In this document: positions 30,595 through 39,742 of the stretch, in pieces | How positions within the stretch are numbered: the first letter of the stretch is position 1 | Layout: every line of letters starts with the position of its first letter | Origin: an uncultured Pelagibacteraceae bacterium | Lineage (GTDB): Bacteria > Pseudomonadota > Alphaproteobacteria > Pelagibacterales > Pelagibacteraceae | Assembly: GCA_902593445.1 (NCBI GenBank) | Contig: CACJIJ010000006.1 | Location: forward strand, 1-50,566 | Length of the DNA: 50,566 nt | Direction of reading: 5' to 3' | The notes under the pieces: generated by a model | Database searches by the model: none | What the model was told of the DNA's origin: nothing | What the model saw: the letters and a program-made list of their open reading frames with translations, nothing else | Position numbers and translations under genes: made by a program

Positions 30595-31619
30595 GGATTT
30601 GGATAAATTGTTTGTACGTGGTTAATTTCTTTAATGACATCATCAGATAAGTTTACATTTACACTTTCTATATTTGTTTTCAACTGCTCCATTGTAGTTG
30701 CTCCAATTATTACACTAGTCATAAAGTCTTGGATTTCACAAAATTTAATAGACATTTGACTCATATCTAGATCAAATTTTTCACTAATTTTATAATAATG
30801 CTCAACTGCATTCTCAGTATTCGGCTTTCTATACCTTGTCCAGAAATCAAAATCTCTCTCCATTCTTGATCCTTTAGGAAAATTTTTGTTTCTATATTTT
30901 CCACTTAAATATCCACTTGCAAGTGGAGAATAAGCTAAGCAGCCAATATTTTCTCTTATAGAAACTTCAGCTAATCCAACTTCATAAGATCTGTTTAATA
31001 AGCTGTAAGGATTTTGAATTGACATCATCCTTGGTAATTTTTTATCTTTAGATAATTGAAGATAATTTAAAACTCCCCACGGGGTTTCATTTGATAAACC
31101 AACATATCTTATTTTTCCTTGATCAATATATTTATTTAATTCTGCAAGAACATCTTCAAATTTATTCCATTCATTTTCCTTATGAATATAACCAAGTCTT
31201 CCAAAATTATTTACATTTCTTTCTGGCCAATGAAGTTGATATAAATCTACATAATCGGTTTTAAGTCTTTTAAGACTGTCATTTAAAGCAGATTCCAAGT
31301 TTGAACCTGTAAAACTATTTTCTCCACTTCTTAAATAATCTCTTGCTGGGCCAGCAACTTTTGTTGCAAGAATGACTTTGTTTCTTTTTTTTGTTTTTGC
31401 AAACCAGTTACCAATTATTTCCTCTGTATCACCGTAGGTTTCTTTTCTTGGAGGTACTGCATATAATTCGGCAGTGTCCCAAAAGTTTACTCCTTGATCT
31501 AAAGCAAAATCCATTTGTTCAAATGCTTCAAGTTCAGTATTTTGCTCTCCCCAAGTCATAGTACCGAGACAAATTGTACTCACTTTAATATCGGTATTAC
31601 CTAAATTTTTGTAATTCAT
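30585..31619 (-). CDS. Aldo/keto reductase (Tas-like)
   Basis: LGNTDIKVSTICLGTMTWGEQN, DYVDLYQLHWPERN, GCLAYSPLASGYLSGKY. Confidence 0.93.
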   Translation of the reverse strand: MNYKNLGNTDIKVSTICLGTMTWGEQNTELEAFEQMDFALDQGVNFWDTAELYAVPPRKETYGDTEEIIGNWFAKTKKRNKVILATKVAGPARDYLRSGENSFTGSNLESALNDSLKRLKTDYVDLYQLHWPERNVNNFGRLGYIHKENEWNKFEDVLAELNKYIDQGKIRYVGLSNETPWGVLNYLQLSKDKKLPRMMSIQNPYSLLNRSYEVGLAEVSIRENIGCLAYSPLASGYLSGKYRNKNFPKGSRMERDFDFWTRYRKPNTENAVEHYYKISEKFDLDMSQMSIKFCEIQDFMTSVIIGATTMEQLKTNIESVNVNLSDDVIKEINHVQTIYPNPCP

Positions 31620-31698
31620 TAGAAATATTAAGTTAAAATTTTGTTAATCTTTTAAGGTATCTTGAATAATTAGTAAAAGAATATATATATTACTTATT

Positions 31699-32460
31699 AT
31701 GGAATTTGATAAAAACGGAATACTTAATAGAGCAAAATCAGCACAACAAACAGCTGCTGTAATGGATGAAGGCTTAAGAGCCTACATGTTAAAAGTTTAT
31801 AACTACATGGCAACAGGTATATTGCTAACTGGAATAGTAGCACTATTAACATTCAAAATGTCTGTTGTTACTAATGATGCGGGGTCAATCGTTGGTTTAA
31901 CGCAGATGGGAAATGCAATTTATTTATCAGGTCTTAAATGGCTTGTAATGCTAGCACCTTTAGGTATCGTTTTTTACATGAGTTTTGGAATTAATAAGAT
32001 GAGTGCATCAAAGGCACAAACTACTTTTTGGGTTTTTGCAGCTTTGATGGGGCTATCATTATCTTCAATATTATTGGTTTATACTGGAATGAGTGTAACA
32101 AGAGTGTTCTTCATTACATCTGCAACATTTGGAGCGATGAGTATCTACGGATACACAACTAAAAGAGATCTTACAAAGTTAGGATCTTTTTTAATGATGG
32201 GTCTAATTGGAATAATTATAGCTTCAATTGTTAATATCTTTATGAAATCTTCTATGATGTATTTTGTGATTTCAATTTTAGGTGTTTTAATATTTGTTGG
32301 ATTAACAGCTTATGACACTCAGAAAATCAAAAATATGTATGTTGCGTCAGACTCAGGTGAGTTAATGGGCAAGAAAGCTGTTATGGGCGCTTTAACTTTA
32401 TATCTAGATTTTATCAATCTATTTATAATGTTGTTAAGATTATTTGGTCAAAGAAGATAA
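31699..32460 (+). CDS. Bax inhibitor-1/YccA family protein
   Basis: YNYMATGILLTGIVALL, ASAFFG-like TSATFGAMSIYGYTTKRDLTKLGSFLMMGLIGI, LTAYDTQKIK. Confidence 0.93.
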   Translation: MEFDKNGILNRAKSAQQTAAVMDEGLRAYMLKVYNYMATGILLTGIVALLTFKMSVVTNDAGSIVGLTQMGNAIYLSGLKWLVMLAPLGIVFYMSFGINKMSASKAQTTFWVFAALMGLSLSSILLVYTGMSVTRVFFITSATFGAMSIYGYTTKRDLTKLGSFLMMGLIGIIIASIVNIFMKSSMMYFVISILGVLIFVGLTAYDTQKIKNMYVASDSGELMGKKAVMGALTLYLDFINLFIMLLRLFGQRR

Positions 32461-32462
32461 AT

Positions 32463-32810
32463 TTATTTTTGAAGTTTCTTCCAGTTGGTATTTTTTAATA
32501 AAATTCTAAGATCGTAAGAATTTTTTAGTATTTTACCACTCGTATCAGTAATCAAATATTTAAGATTTTTATTTTTAGGCTTAAAATTTTTACAAATTTT
32601 ATATAGGGCATTTTCAGTAGCATTTCTAAAAACACTAAACCCCACTTGTTTACTTGATATACTTAAACCATAATCTTTCCAAGATCCTTCAGAAACCATC
32701 TTAGCATATAAGTCTAATATAATTTTTAGCTCATCTTTTTCAAAAAAGTGTTTTTCTTCAATTTTACTATTAGGATTATTTACTACTAATTTTAAATTAC
32801 TACGCATCAA
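32463..32810 (-). CDS. DUF2794 protein
   Basis: FEKDELKIILDLYAKMVSEGSWKDYGLSISSKQVGFSVFRNATENALYKICK. Confidence 0.85.
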   Translation of the reverse strand: MMRSNLKLVVNNPNSKIEEKHFFEKDELKIILDLYAKMVSEGSWKDYGLSISSKQVGFSVFRNATENALYKICKNFKPKNKNLKYLITDTSGKILKNSYDLRILLKNTNWKKLQK

Positions 32811-33351
32811 TCTTATGTTTATTAATTAATGGTACTTGGAACCCTGTGAATATTATTGTGATTGGAAGCATTCCCCACACTTTAAAATTAACCCAAAATT
32901 CTTCTGTTTGTGTTCTCCAAATAAATTCATTTAATAAAGCAAGGCCAAAGAAAAAATACATCCATCGTTTATTAAGAATTTCCCATCCAATATCGGTTAG
33001 AGGAATAGATTTACCCATAATTTTTTTAAGAATAGGTTCTTTGGTAAAGTATTTCCCAAAAAATAATGAAAGAGCAAACATAATATTGATGATTGTTGGT
33101 TTTACATAAATAAATATAGGATCATTAAAGTAGATAGTTAATCCACCAAAAAAAGTAATTAAAATTCCACTTACTAAAGGCATTGGAGGAATTTTTTTTT
33201 CAAAAAACCACACAACTGCTAATGCAACTAAAGTTGCAACTATTAGTGGAGGTATTGCTACTGATAAATTTTTATCATTATTGTAGTAATAGAAAAAAAA
33301 TATTGCTAATGGACCAAAATCGGTAACAAATTTTAAAAAAGATCTATTCAC
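32800..33351 (-). CDS. yciB: Intracellular septation protein A (YciB)
   Basis: FVTDFGPLAIFFFYYY, LTDIGWEILNKRWMYFFFGLALLNEFIWRTQTEEFWVNFKVWGMLPITIIF. Confidence 0.93.
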   Translation of the reverse strand: MNRSFLKFVTDFGPLAIFFFYYYNNDKNLSVAIPPLIVATLVALAVVWFFEKKIPPMPLVSGILITFFGGLTIYFNDPIFIYVKPTIINIMFALSLFFGKYFTKEPILKKIMGKSIPLTDIGWEILNKRWMYFFFGLALLNEFIWRTQTEEFWVNFKVWGMLPITIIFTGFQVPLINKHKIDA

Positions 33352-33438
33352 TTAAAAGATATTAACATATTTGCCACATCACAAAACATTTATATTTTTA
33401 GCATTGATTTTTATTTTTAAATACCCATACTAACATTA

Positions 33439-33759
33439 ATGCCAGTTCAAAAAGCTAAATTTTCAATTGGAGACATAGTTAAGCATAAACACTTTGAATT
33501 TAGAGGTGTGATCTATGATGTTGATTTTGAATTTAATAATTCTGAAGAATGGTATCAGTCTATTCCAAAAAATGTCAGACCAAGAAAAGATCAACCTTTT
33601 TATCACTTATTAGCAGAAAATGATGAGATAACTTATGAAGCCTATGTTTCTGAGCAAAACTTGCTGATAGATGACTCTGATGAACCAATAAAACACCCTT
33701 TAATTGAGGAGATTTTTTCAGGAAAAAAAGGCTCTAGTTATTTTAAGCTCTCGAATTAA
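33439..33759 (+). CDS. hspQ: Heat shock protein HspQ
   Basis: FSIGDIVKHKHFEFRGVIYDVDFEF...RPRKDQPFYHLLAENDEITYEAYVSEQNLL. Confidence 0.93.
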   Translation: MPVQKAKFSIGDIVKHKHFEFRGVIYDVDFEFNNSEEWYQSIPKNVRPRKDQPFYHLLAENDEITYEAYVSEQNLLIDDSDEPIKHPLIEEIFSGKKGSSYFKLSN

Positions 33760-33819
33760 GGCAACCATCATTCAAACACATTTAGCTCAAATCTAGGCCA
33801 TACAAATTAGCTATATTTT

Positions 33820-33897
33820 TAGTATCTTCTGGTCAAGAGTGTTAAACGTTAATTTCAATCTTATTATCTCCCCTCTGCATTCTTGATCAGAAAACTA
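33820..33897 (+). ncRNA. Candidate structured RNA / leader element upstream of ccmC
   Basis: Stem UUCUGGUCAAGAGUG (33827-33841) / CAUUCUUGAUCAGAA (33878-33892): 15 contiguous pairs including two G-U, plus outer UAGU/ACUA (33820-33823/33894-33897); 36-nt loop with UCUCCCCUC; in an unusually long 181-nt gap. Confidence 0.6.
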
Positions 33898-33940
33898 TTT
33901 CATAATAGAAATCACCAAAAAAAAAATTCTAAATTAAAAT

Positions 33941-34648
33941 ATGTTTAAACTTTTTGAACCTAACAAGATTTTCAAAATTACGTCAAAAGCACCTAAGTAT
34001 GTTTTATTTTTGTTTATTGTTGTATTAAGTGTTGGTTTAGTTGAAGCATTAGTCATATCTCCTGAAGATTACAAGCAAAGTGATGCAGTTAGAATTATGT
34101 ATGTTCACGTTCCTGCCGCTTGGATTTCACTTGGAATATTTTCTTCTATAACTTTGTTATCTATTTGTGGTTTTGTCTTTAGAAACAAAAACTTTTTTTT
34201 AATTTCTAAAAGTTTAGCTCCTTCGGGATTTGTTTTTAATATTATAGCTTTAGTTACAGGATCAATTTGGGGAAAACCAACTTGGGGAACATGGTGGGCT
34301 TGGGATGCAAGAATTACTTCAATGCTAATTTTAGCTTTGTTCTATGCAATGTATTTAATTGTATGGAGAATTTATGATAAGGAAGAAAAAGTCTATAAGA
34401 TTTCAACTTTTATAACTATTTTAGGAATTATTAATGTTCCGATTATAAAGTACTCGGTTGATTGGTGGAATACACTCCATCAACCTGCATCTATTAATAT
34501 TTTGTCAAAAAGCTCAATTCATTCATCAATGCTTTACCCATTATTGATAATGACTGCGGCATTTGCTCTTTTTTCATTGTTAATTTTCTTAATGAAATAT
34601 AATACAGAACTGATAAAAATTAAAAATAAAGGCTTAGATAGATTATGA
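33941..34648 (+). CDS. ccmC: Heme exporter / cytochrome c maturation protein CcmC
   Basis: RIMYVHVPAAWISLGIF, GKPTWGTWWAWDARITSMLILALFY, VDWWNTLHQPASI. Confidence 0.97.
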   Translation: MFKLFEPNKIFKITSKAPKYVLFLFIVVLSVGLVEALVISPEDYKQSDAVRIMYVHVPAAWISLGIFSSITLLSICGFVFRNKNFFLISKSLAPSGFVFNIIALVTGSIWGKPTWGTWWAWDARITSMLILALFYAMYLIVWRIYDKEEKVYKISTFITILGIINVPIIKYSVDWWNTLHQPASINILSKSSIHSSMLYPLLIMTAAFALFSLLIFLMKYNTELIKIKNKGLDRL

Positions 34649-34872
34649 TAGATGAATTACTTTTTATGAATGGATATGCAGTGTACGTGTTATCTGCTTT
34701 TAGCTTTACCCTATTAAGTTTCCTAGGTTTATATTTGGTAACTAAAATGCAATTTAATAAAGAACAAAACAAATTTGTTGCTAAATTTGGGTCACTTACT
34801 GCTGAGCAAGCTAATTCTGCAAAATCACAAAGAATAAATAAAGAAATTTTAGCAAACGTAATAAATAATTAA
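34645..34872 (+). CDS. ccmD: Cytochrome c maturation protein CcmD
   Basis: Small single-TM protein between ccmC and ccmE: MNGYAVYVLSAFSFTLLSFLGLYL. Confidence 0.8.
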   Translation: MIDELLFMNGYAVYVLSAFSFTLLSFLGLYLVTKMQFNKEQNKFVAKFGSLTAEQANSAKSQRINKEILANVINN

Positions 34873-34882
34873 CTTTTAAACC

Positions 34883-35302
34883 ATGTATGGTCGAAAAGTT
34901 AAATTAAGATTTCTGTTTGTAGTAATAATCTTAATTACTTTAATTTTAACAACATTTTTGATTTTAAGATCATTAGAGGAAAATGTTGTATATTTTCAAT
35001 CTCCTTCAGAGATAAAATCACTTTCTGAAATAGATAAAAGCAAAATAAGAGTTGGAGGAATGGTTAAAAAAAACTCTATTTCCATAAGTTCAAATGAAGT
35101 TAATTTTATAATTACTGACTATAAAAATGAAATAAATGTTACTTACTCAGGAGCAGTACCAAATTTATTTGCTGAAGGAAAAGGGGTTGTTGCAGAAGGT
35201 TTTTTGAAAGATAGAAACTTTTTCTCTGCAACAAAAATTTTAGCTAAGCACGATGAAAATTATATGCCACCGGAAGTAAAAGAAGCATTAGGAGAAAAAT
35301 AA
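34883..35302 (+). CDS. ccmE: Cytochrome c maturation heme chaperone CcmE
   Basis: [20 protein letters not shown], heme-ligand region [15 protein letters not shown]. Confidence 0.96.
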   Translation: MYGRKVKLRFLFVVIILITLILTTFLILRSLEENVVYFQSPSEIKSLSEIDKSKIRVGGMVKKNSISISSNEVNFIITDYKNEINVTYSGAVPNLFAEGKGVVAEGFLKDRNFFSATKILAKHDENYMPPEVKEALGEK

Positions 35303-35303
35303 A

Positions 35304-37178
35304 TTGATCTATAATCTTATTGGATATTATTCATTAATAATAGGATTAATTATTGGATTATCATTATTTTATTTCTCATATAAAAATTTTAATAACTCAA
35401 ACATATTAGATACCAAAATATTATCATTTACATTTTTACAATTATTTTTTGTTGTCATTAGTTTTTTGTGTTTGATTTTTTCTTTTGTTATTTCGGATTT
35501 TAGTAATGAAACAGTATTTAATAATTCTCACACTACCAAACCATTATTTTACAAAATAAGTGGAACCTGGGGGAATCATGAAGGTAGTTTATTACTATGG
35601 TTACTTGTTTTAACGTTATTTATTTTCTTATTTTTAGTAAGGACTAAAAATCAACCAGTAAAATACAAAATTTTAACTCTAGTTTTTCAACAAATAATAA
35701 TAGTTGGTTTCTTTTTATTTTTAATCAAAACATCAAATCCATTTAATTATATTTTTCCAATACCTATCGAAGGTCTTGGATTAAACCCAATTTTACAAGA
35801 CCCCGCTTTAGCAATTCATCCACCTATTCTATATTTAGGCTATGTTGGTTCTTCAATTATTTTTTCATCTGTTTTGGCTGCAACAAGTTTAAAAATTATT
35901 ACTACTAGTTGGGCATCACATATAAAAAAATGGATCTTAATTTCATGGATATTTTTGACTTTAGGAATTTTACTTGGATCAATTTGGGCTTATTACGAAT
36001 TGGGCTGGGGAGGTTTTTGGTTTTGGGATCCAGTTGAGAATGTTTCTCTAATGCCGTGGCTTGCATTAACCACTCTTTTACATTGTATTTTAGTATTAGA
36101 AAAAAAATCTATTTTAACTTCATGGGTAATAATTCTTTCTATAGCAACATTTACGTTAAGCATGTGTGGAACATTTTTAGTCAGATCAGGAATTTTAAAT
36201 TCAGTTCATACATTTGCTAATGATCCTGAAAGAGGGTTATTTATTCTTGTTTTCTTATTCATTTTGATTTTTTTGTCTATTTTAATTTTTTTCTTTTTTC
36301 ACAAAGATAATGACAAAAAATCTTATAGTTTTTTTTGGTTGAGCAAAGAAACTTCAATATTAATTAACAACTGGTTTATGATGTATTTTTTGTCAGTTGT
36401 ATTAATAGGTACAGTTTATCCAATTTTTTTAGATGTAATTTCTTCTCAAAAAATATCAGTCGGACCTCCATTTTATCATAAATTGATAATCCCTTTTTTA
36501 ATTCCATTTCTATTGATGATGGCGATTGGTCCAAAATTAAAATGGATAAAATCTCAACTAGATGACAAATTATATCTAATTTCTTTTTTAATCATCTCAA
36601 TGTTATTAGCATTTTTAGTATTAAAAAATTTTAATCAAAATATCTTAGTTAATACAATTCTTATATCTAGTGCACTCTATTTGTTCTTTATTACGCTGAG
36701 AGATTTTTTTGTAAAAAAATATAAAAATATTTCACAAAATATTGCACATTTTGGTTTTAGCTTATTAATTCTAAGTATTTTGTTTAACAATTTATTTGCA
36801 AGTGAGGTTATAACGAATCTTAAGGTTGGCGAAACTTTTGAAGATTCAAAAACTAAGATAGTTTTTGAAAGTGTTGATCAGAAAAAAGAGGGAAATTATA
36901 ATGCCATTATCGCAAATTTTTTTATAAGAAATTCAAATGGTGAAGAAGATAGGTTTAGCCCTGAGTTAAGAATTTATAATCAACCTGTAATTGCCACAAG
37001 TGAAGCTGATATCAAAACAAGTCTTATGTCAGATAAATTTATTGTAATTAATCTGGTTAAAAATCAAGATTTTTTCAACGTAAGATATCAAGTTAAACCA
37101 TTTATGTTGTGGATATGGTTGTCAGTAATTCTAATATCCTTTGGTGGAATTGTTAGCTTTTTAAAAAAAAGATCATGA
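35304..37178 (+). CDS. ccmF: Heme lyase CcmF
   Basis: GTWGNHEGSLLLWLLVL, LQDPALAIHPPILYLGYVG, GWGGFWFWDPVENVSLMPWL, CGTFLVRSGILNSVHTFA; TTG start. Confidence 0.97.
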   Translation: MIYNLIGYYSLIIGLIIGLSLFYFSYKNFNNSNILDTKILSFTFLQLFFVVISFLCLIFSFVISDFSNETVFNNSHTTKPLFYKISGTWGNHEGSLLLWLLVLTLFIFLFLVRTKNQPVKYKILTLVFQQIIIVGFFLFLIKTSNPFNYIFPIPIEGLGLNPILQDPALAIHPPILYLGYVGSSIIFSSVLAATSLKIITTSWASHIKKWILISWIFLTLGILLGSIWAYYELGWGGFWFWDPVENVSLMPWLALTTLLHCILVLEKKSILTSWVIILSIATFTLSMCGTFLVRSGILNSVHTFANDPERGLFILVFLFILIFLSILIFFFFHKDNDKKSYSFFWLSKETSILINNWFMMYFLSVVLIGTVYPIFLDVISSQKISVGPPFYHKLIIPFLIPFLLMMAIGPKLKWIKSQLDDKLYLISFLIISMLLAFLVLKNFNQNILVNTILISSALYLFFITLRDFFVKKYKNISQNIAHFGFSLLILSILFNNLFASEVITNLKVGETFEDSKTKIVFESVDQKKEGNYNAIIANFFIRNSNGEEDRFSPELRIYNQPVIATSEADIKTSLMSDKFIVINLVKNQDFFNVRYQVKPFMLWIWLSVILISFGGIVSFLKKRS

Positions 37179-37693
37179 AAAATAAAATATTACCTTTTTT
37201 AGTTATTATAATTTTTGGAGTAATATTTTTTATTTTTTATAAAGGTCTTGAAGACTCAAAAATATATACTCCAGCTGTAAATACAAAAAAAGAGATACCA
37301 GTTTTTAATACTAAAGAGTTTTTTTCTGGAGAAAATGTGAAATCATCAAATATATTTGAGTTAGATAAGATTTATTTATTAAATATTTGGTCGTCTTGGT
37401 GTGTTCCGTGTCGACAAGAACATCTTTTTTTAATGAATTTAAATTTAGATAATAAAATAAATATTATTGGGATGAATTATAAAGATAATTTAAAAAACGC
37501 AGAAAACTTTTTAAAAGAACTAGGAAACCCTTATAAAGAAATCTTTATTGATTTAGATGGTACACTCGCAATTGAGTGGGGAGCTTATGGGGTTCCTGAA
37601 TCATTTTTAATTCATAATAATGAAATTATTAAAAAATATATTGGACCACTTAACCAAGAATTAGTTGATGAAATTAATTTATTTATAAAATGA
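37175..37693 (+). CDS. ccmG: Thiol:disulfide interchange protein CcmG/DsbE
   Basis: LLNIWSSWCVPCRQEH, GAYGVPESFLI. Confidence 0.95.
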   Translation: MKNKILPFLVIIIFGVIFFIFYKGLEDSKIYTPAVNTKKEIPVFNTKEFFSGENVKSSNIFELDKIYLLNIWSSWCVPCRQEHLFLMNLNLDNKINIIGMNYKDNLKNAENFLKELGNPYKEIFIDLDGTLAIEWGAYGVPESFLIHNNEIIKKYIGPLNQELVDEINLFIK

Positions 37694-38052
37694 AATTTTT
37701 AAGATTTATTTTAATTGTTATATTATTATTCCCATATAGTAATATTAATGCTGAGGAAGCTGATAAAAGAAATAAAATAACTAAAAATTTACGATGTTTG
37801 ATTTGTCAAGGTCAATCGGTTTACGACTCAGATTCTGAATTTGCAAATAGTCTAAAAATTGTGGTGGATAAAAAGCTCCAAGAAGGTCTTTCCGAAGATC
37901 AAATATATGAATATTTTAAAATTAAATATGGAGAATGGATACTCTATGACCCTGGATTAAATAAAAATACATATATTCTATGGTTATTGCCGTTATTGAT
38001 ATTTTTAATCGGAGGTGCAATAATCTATAAACGTTTTATAGTTAAAAAATAA
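37690..38052 (+). CDS. ccmH: Cytochrome c maturation protein CcmH
   Basis: KNLRCLICQGQSVYDSDSEFA, YGEWILYDPG. Confidence 0.95.
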   Translation: MKFLRFILIVILLFPYSNINAEEADKRNKITKNLRCLICQGQSVYDSDSEFANSLKIVVDKKLQEGLSEDQIYEYFKIKYGEWILYDPGLNKNTYILWLLPLLIFLIGGAIIYKRFIVKK

Positions 38053-38063
38053 TTTAATATTTA

Positions 38064-38576
38064 ATGAATTTAAAAAAATTTATAATTAATTTGTTAATCA
38101 TATCATTTGCATTTTCATCTATTGCAGATGAAAAAAAATTAAAAAACCAAAACACAGAACTAAGTTTTTATTCTGGAATGTTTGATTTTAGTGATGATGG
38201 AAAAAAATCAACTTTAATTGGCTTTGAACATCAAAATGAAAATCTAAATAGAGATACTTTTTTGGGTAATTTGTCACCAATTACAGGGATGTTAGTTACA
38301 GCTGACAACGCAGGTTATGTTTATACCGGTGTAGAGGCGCAATATAAAATAGGTTCCTTAAATTTTACTCCAAGTTTTACACCAGGTTTATATCATGATG
38401 GTGATGGTAAAGATCTTGGGCACATTTTGGAATTTAAAAGTGAATTACAATTTTCACTTGAGTTATCTGGAAATAGTCAGTTAGGCTTTTCTTATAACCA
38501 TATATCTAACGCAAGTTTAGGAGATAAAAATCCTGGGGCAAATAGTTATATGTTTAATTTCTTTAAAAACTTTTAA
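38064..38576 (+). CDS. PagL-like lipid A 3-O-deacylase / acyloxyacyl hydrolase
   Basis: Signal peptide, beta-barrel-like alternation, C-terminal motif FSYNHISNASLGDKNPGANSYMFNFFKNF with terminal Phe. Confidence 0.8.
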   Translation: MNLKKFIINLLIISFAFSSIADEKKLKNQNTELSFYSGMFDFSDDGKKSTLIGFEHQNENLNRDTFLGNLSPITGMLVTADNAGYVYTGVEAQYKIGSLNFTPSFTPGLYHDGDGKDLGHILEFKSELQFSLELSGNSQLGFSYNHISNASLGDKNPGANSYMFNFFKNF

Positions 38577-38586
38577 AAAAATAGTT

Positions 38587-39738
38587 ATGAATTTAAAAGA
38601 TTGCCACAATTTTAATGATTTTAGAAAACTAGCTAAAAAAAAATTACCTTCCCCAATATTTCACTATATTGATGGTGCAGCAGATGATGAAATTACTTAT
38701 GCTAGAAATACAAGTGCATTTGATGACGTTGATTTAGTTCCAAATGTTTTAAGAGGAGTTGAGAATATTGATTTATCAACAACAATATTTGGAAAAAAAT
38801 TAGATTTACCTTTTTATTTAGCACCAACAGCTTTACAAAGACTGTTTCATTATGATGGTGAAAGAGCCGTAGGGAGAGCTGCAAAAAAATTTAATACTAT
38901 GTTTGGTGTCTCAGCTTTAGCTACTGTAAGCGTTGAAGAAATATCTTCAATAATCGATACACCAAAAATGTTTCAGTTTTATTTTCATAAAGATAGAGGG
39001 CTTAATGATTCATGCTTAGAAAGAGCAAAAGCAGCTAAGTTTGATGTCATGGCTCTAACGGTTGATACGATTACAGGAGGAAATAGAGAAAGAGATTTAA
39101 GAACTGGATTTACCTCACCACCTAGACTAACACTATCAAGTTTATTTAGTTTTGCCACAAAGCCGATGTGGGGAATAAATTATTTAACAAAAGGTAAATT
39201 TGAATTACCCCATCTTCAAGATTTTGTAAAAGAGGGTACGAGTACAAACTCTTCAATAGGAAATTATTTCTCTACAATGCTGGATCAGTCAATGAACTGG
39301 AAAGATGCTGAACAACTTTGCTCTAAATGGGGAGGTCATTTTGCATTAAAGGGTGTAATGAGTGTTGATGATGCTAAAAGAGCAGTAGATATTGGATGCA
39401 CAGGAATAATGGTTTCAAACCATGGAGGAAGACAGCTTGATGGTTCTAGATCTCCTTTTGATCAACTTGCAGAAATCGTAGATGCTGTTGGTGATAAATT
39501 GGATGTCATTTGCGAAGGTGGTATTCACAGAGGAACCCACATGCTTAAAGCGTTATCTTTGGGTGCCAAGGCATGTTCAGGTGGAAGACTTTATTTATAT
39601 GCTTTAGCAGCAGCTGGACAAGCAGGTGTAGAAAGAGCCTTAGAAAAGTATAAATCTGAATTAGAAAGAGATATGAAGTTGATGGGTTGTACAAAAATAA
39701 GTGATCTTAGTAGAAATAATTTAAGATTTAGAAAATAA
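38587..39738 (+). CDS. FMN-dependent alpha-hydroxy acid dehydrogenase (LldD-like), copy 1
   Basis: FHYIDGAADDEITYARN, LKGVMSVDDAKRAV, VSNHGGRQLDGSRSPFDQL. Confidence 0.92.
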   Translation: MNLKDCHNFNDFRKLAKKKLPSPIFHYIDGAADDEITYARNTSAFDDVDLVPNVLRGVENIDLSTTIFGKKLDLPFYLAPTALQRLFHYDGERAVGRAAKKFNTMFGVSALATVSVEEISSIIDTPKMFQFYFHKDRGLNDSCLERAKAAKFDVMALTVDTITGGNRERDLRTGFTSPPRLTLSSLFSFATKPMWGINYLTKGKFELPHLQDFVKEGTSTNSSIGNYFSTMLDQSMNWKDAEQLCSKWGGHFALKGVMSVDDAKRAVDIGCTGIMVSNHGGRQLDGSRSPFDQLAEIVDAVGDKLDVICEGGIHRGTHMLKALSLGAKACSGGRLYLYALAAAGQAGVERALEKYKSELERDMKLMGCTKISDLSRNNLRFRK

Positions 39739-39742
39739 AATT

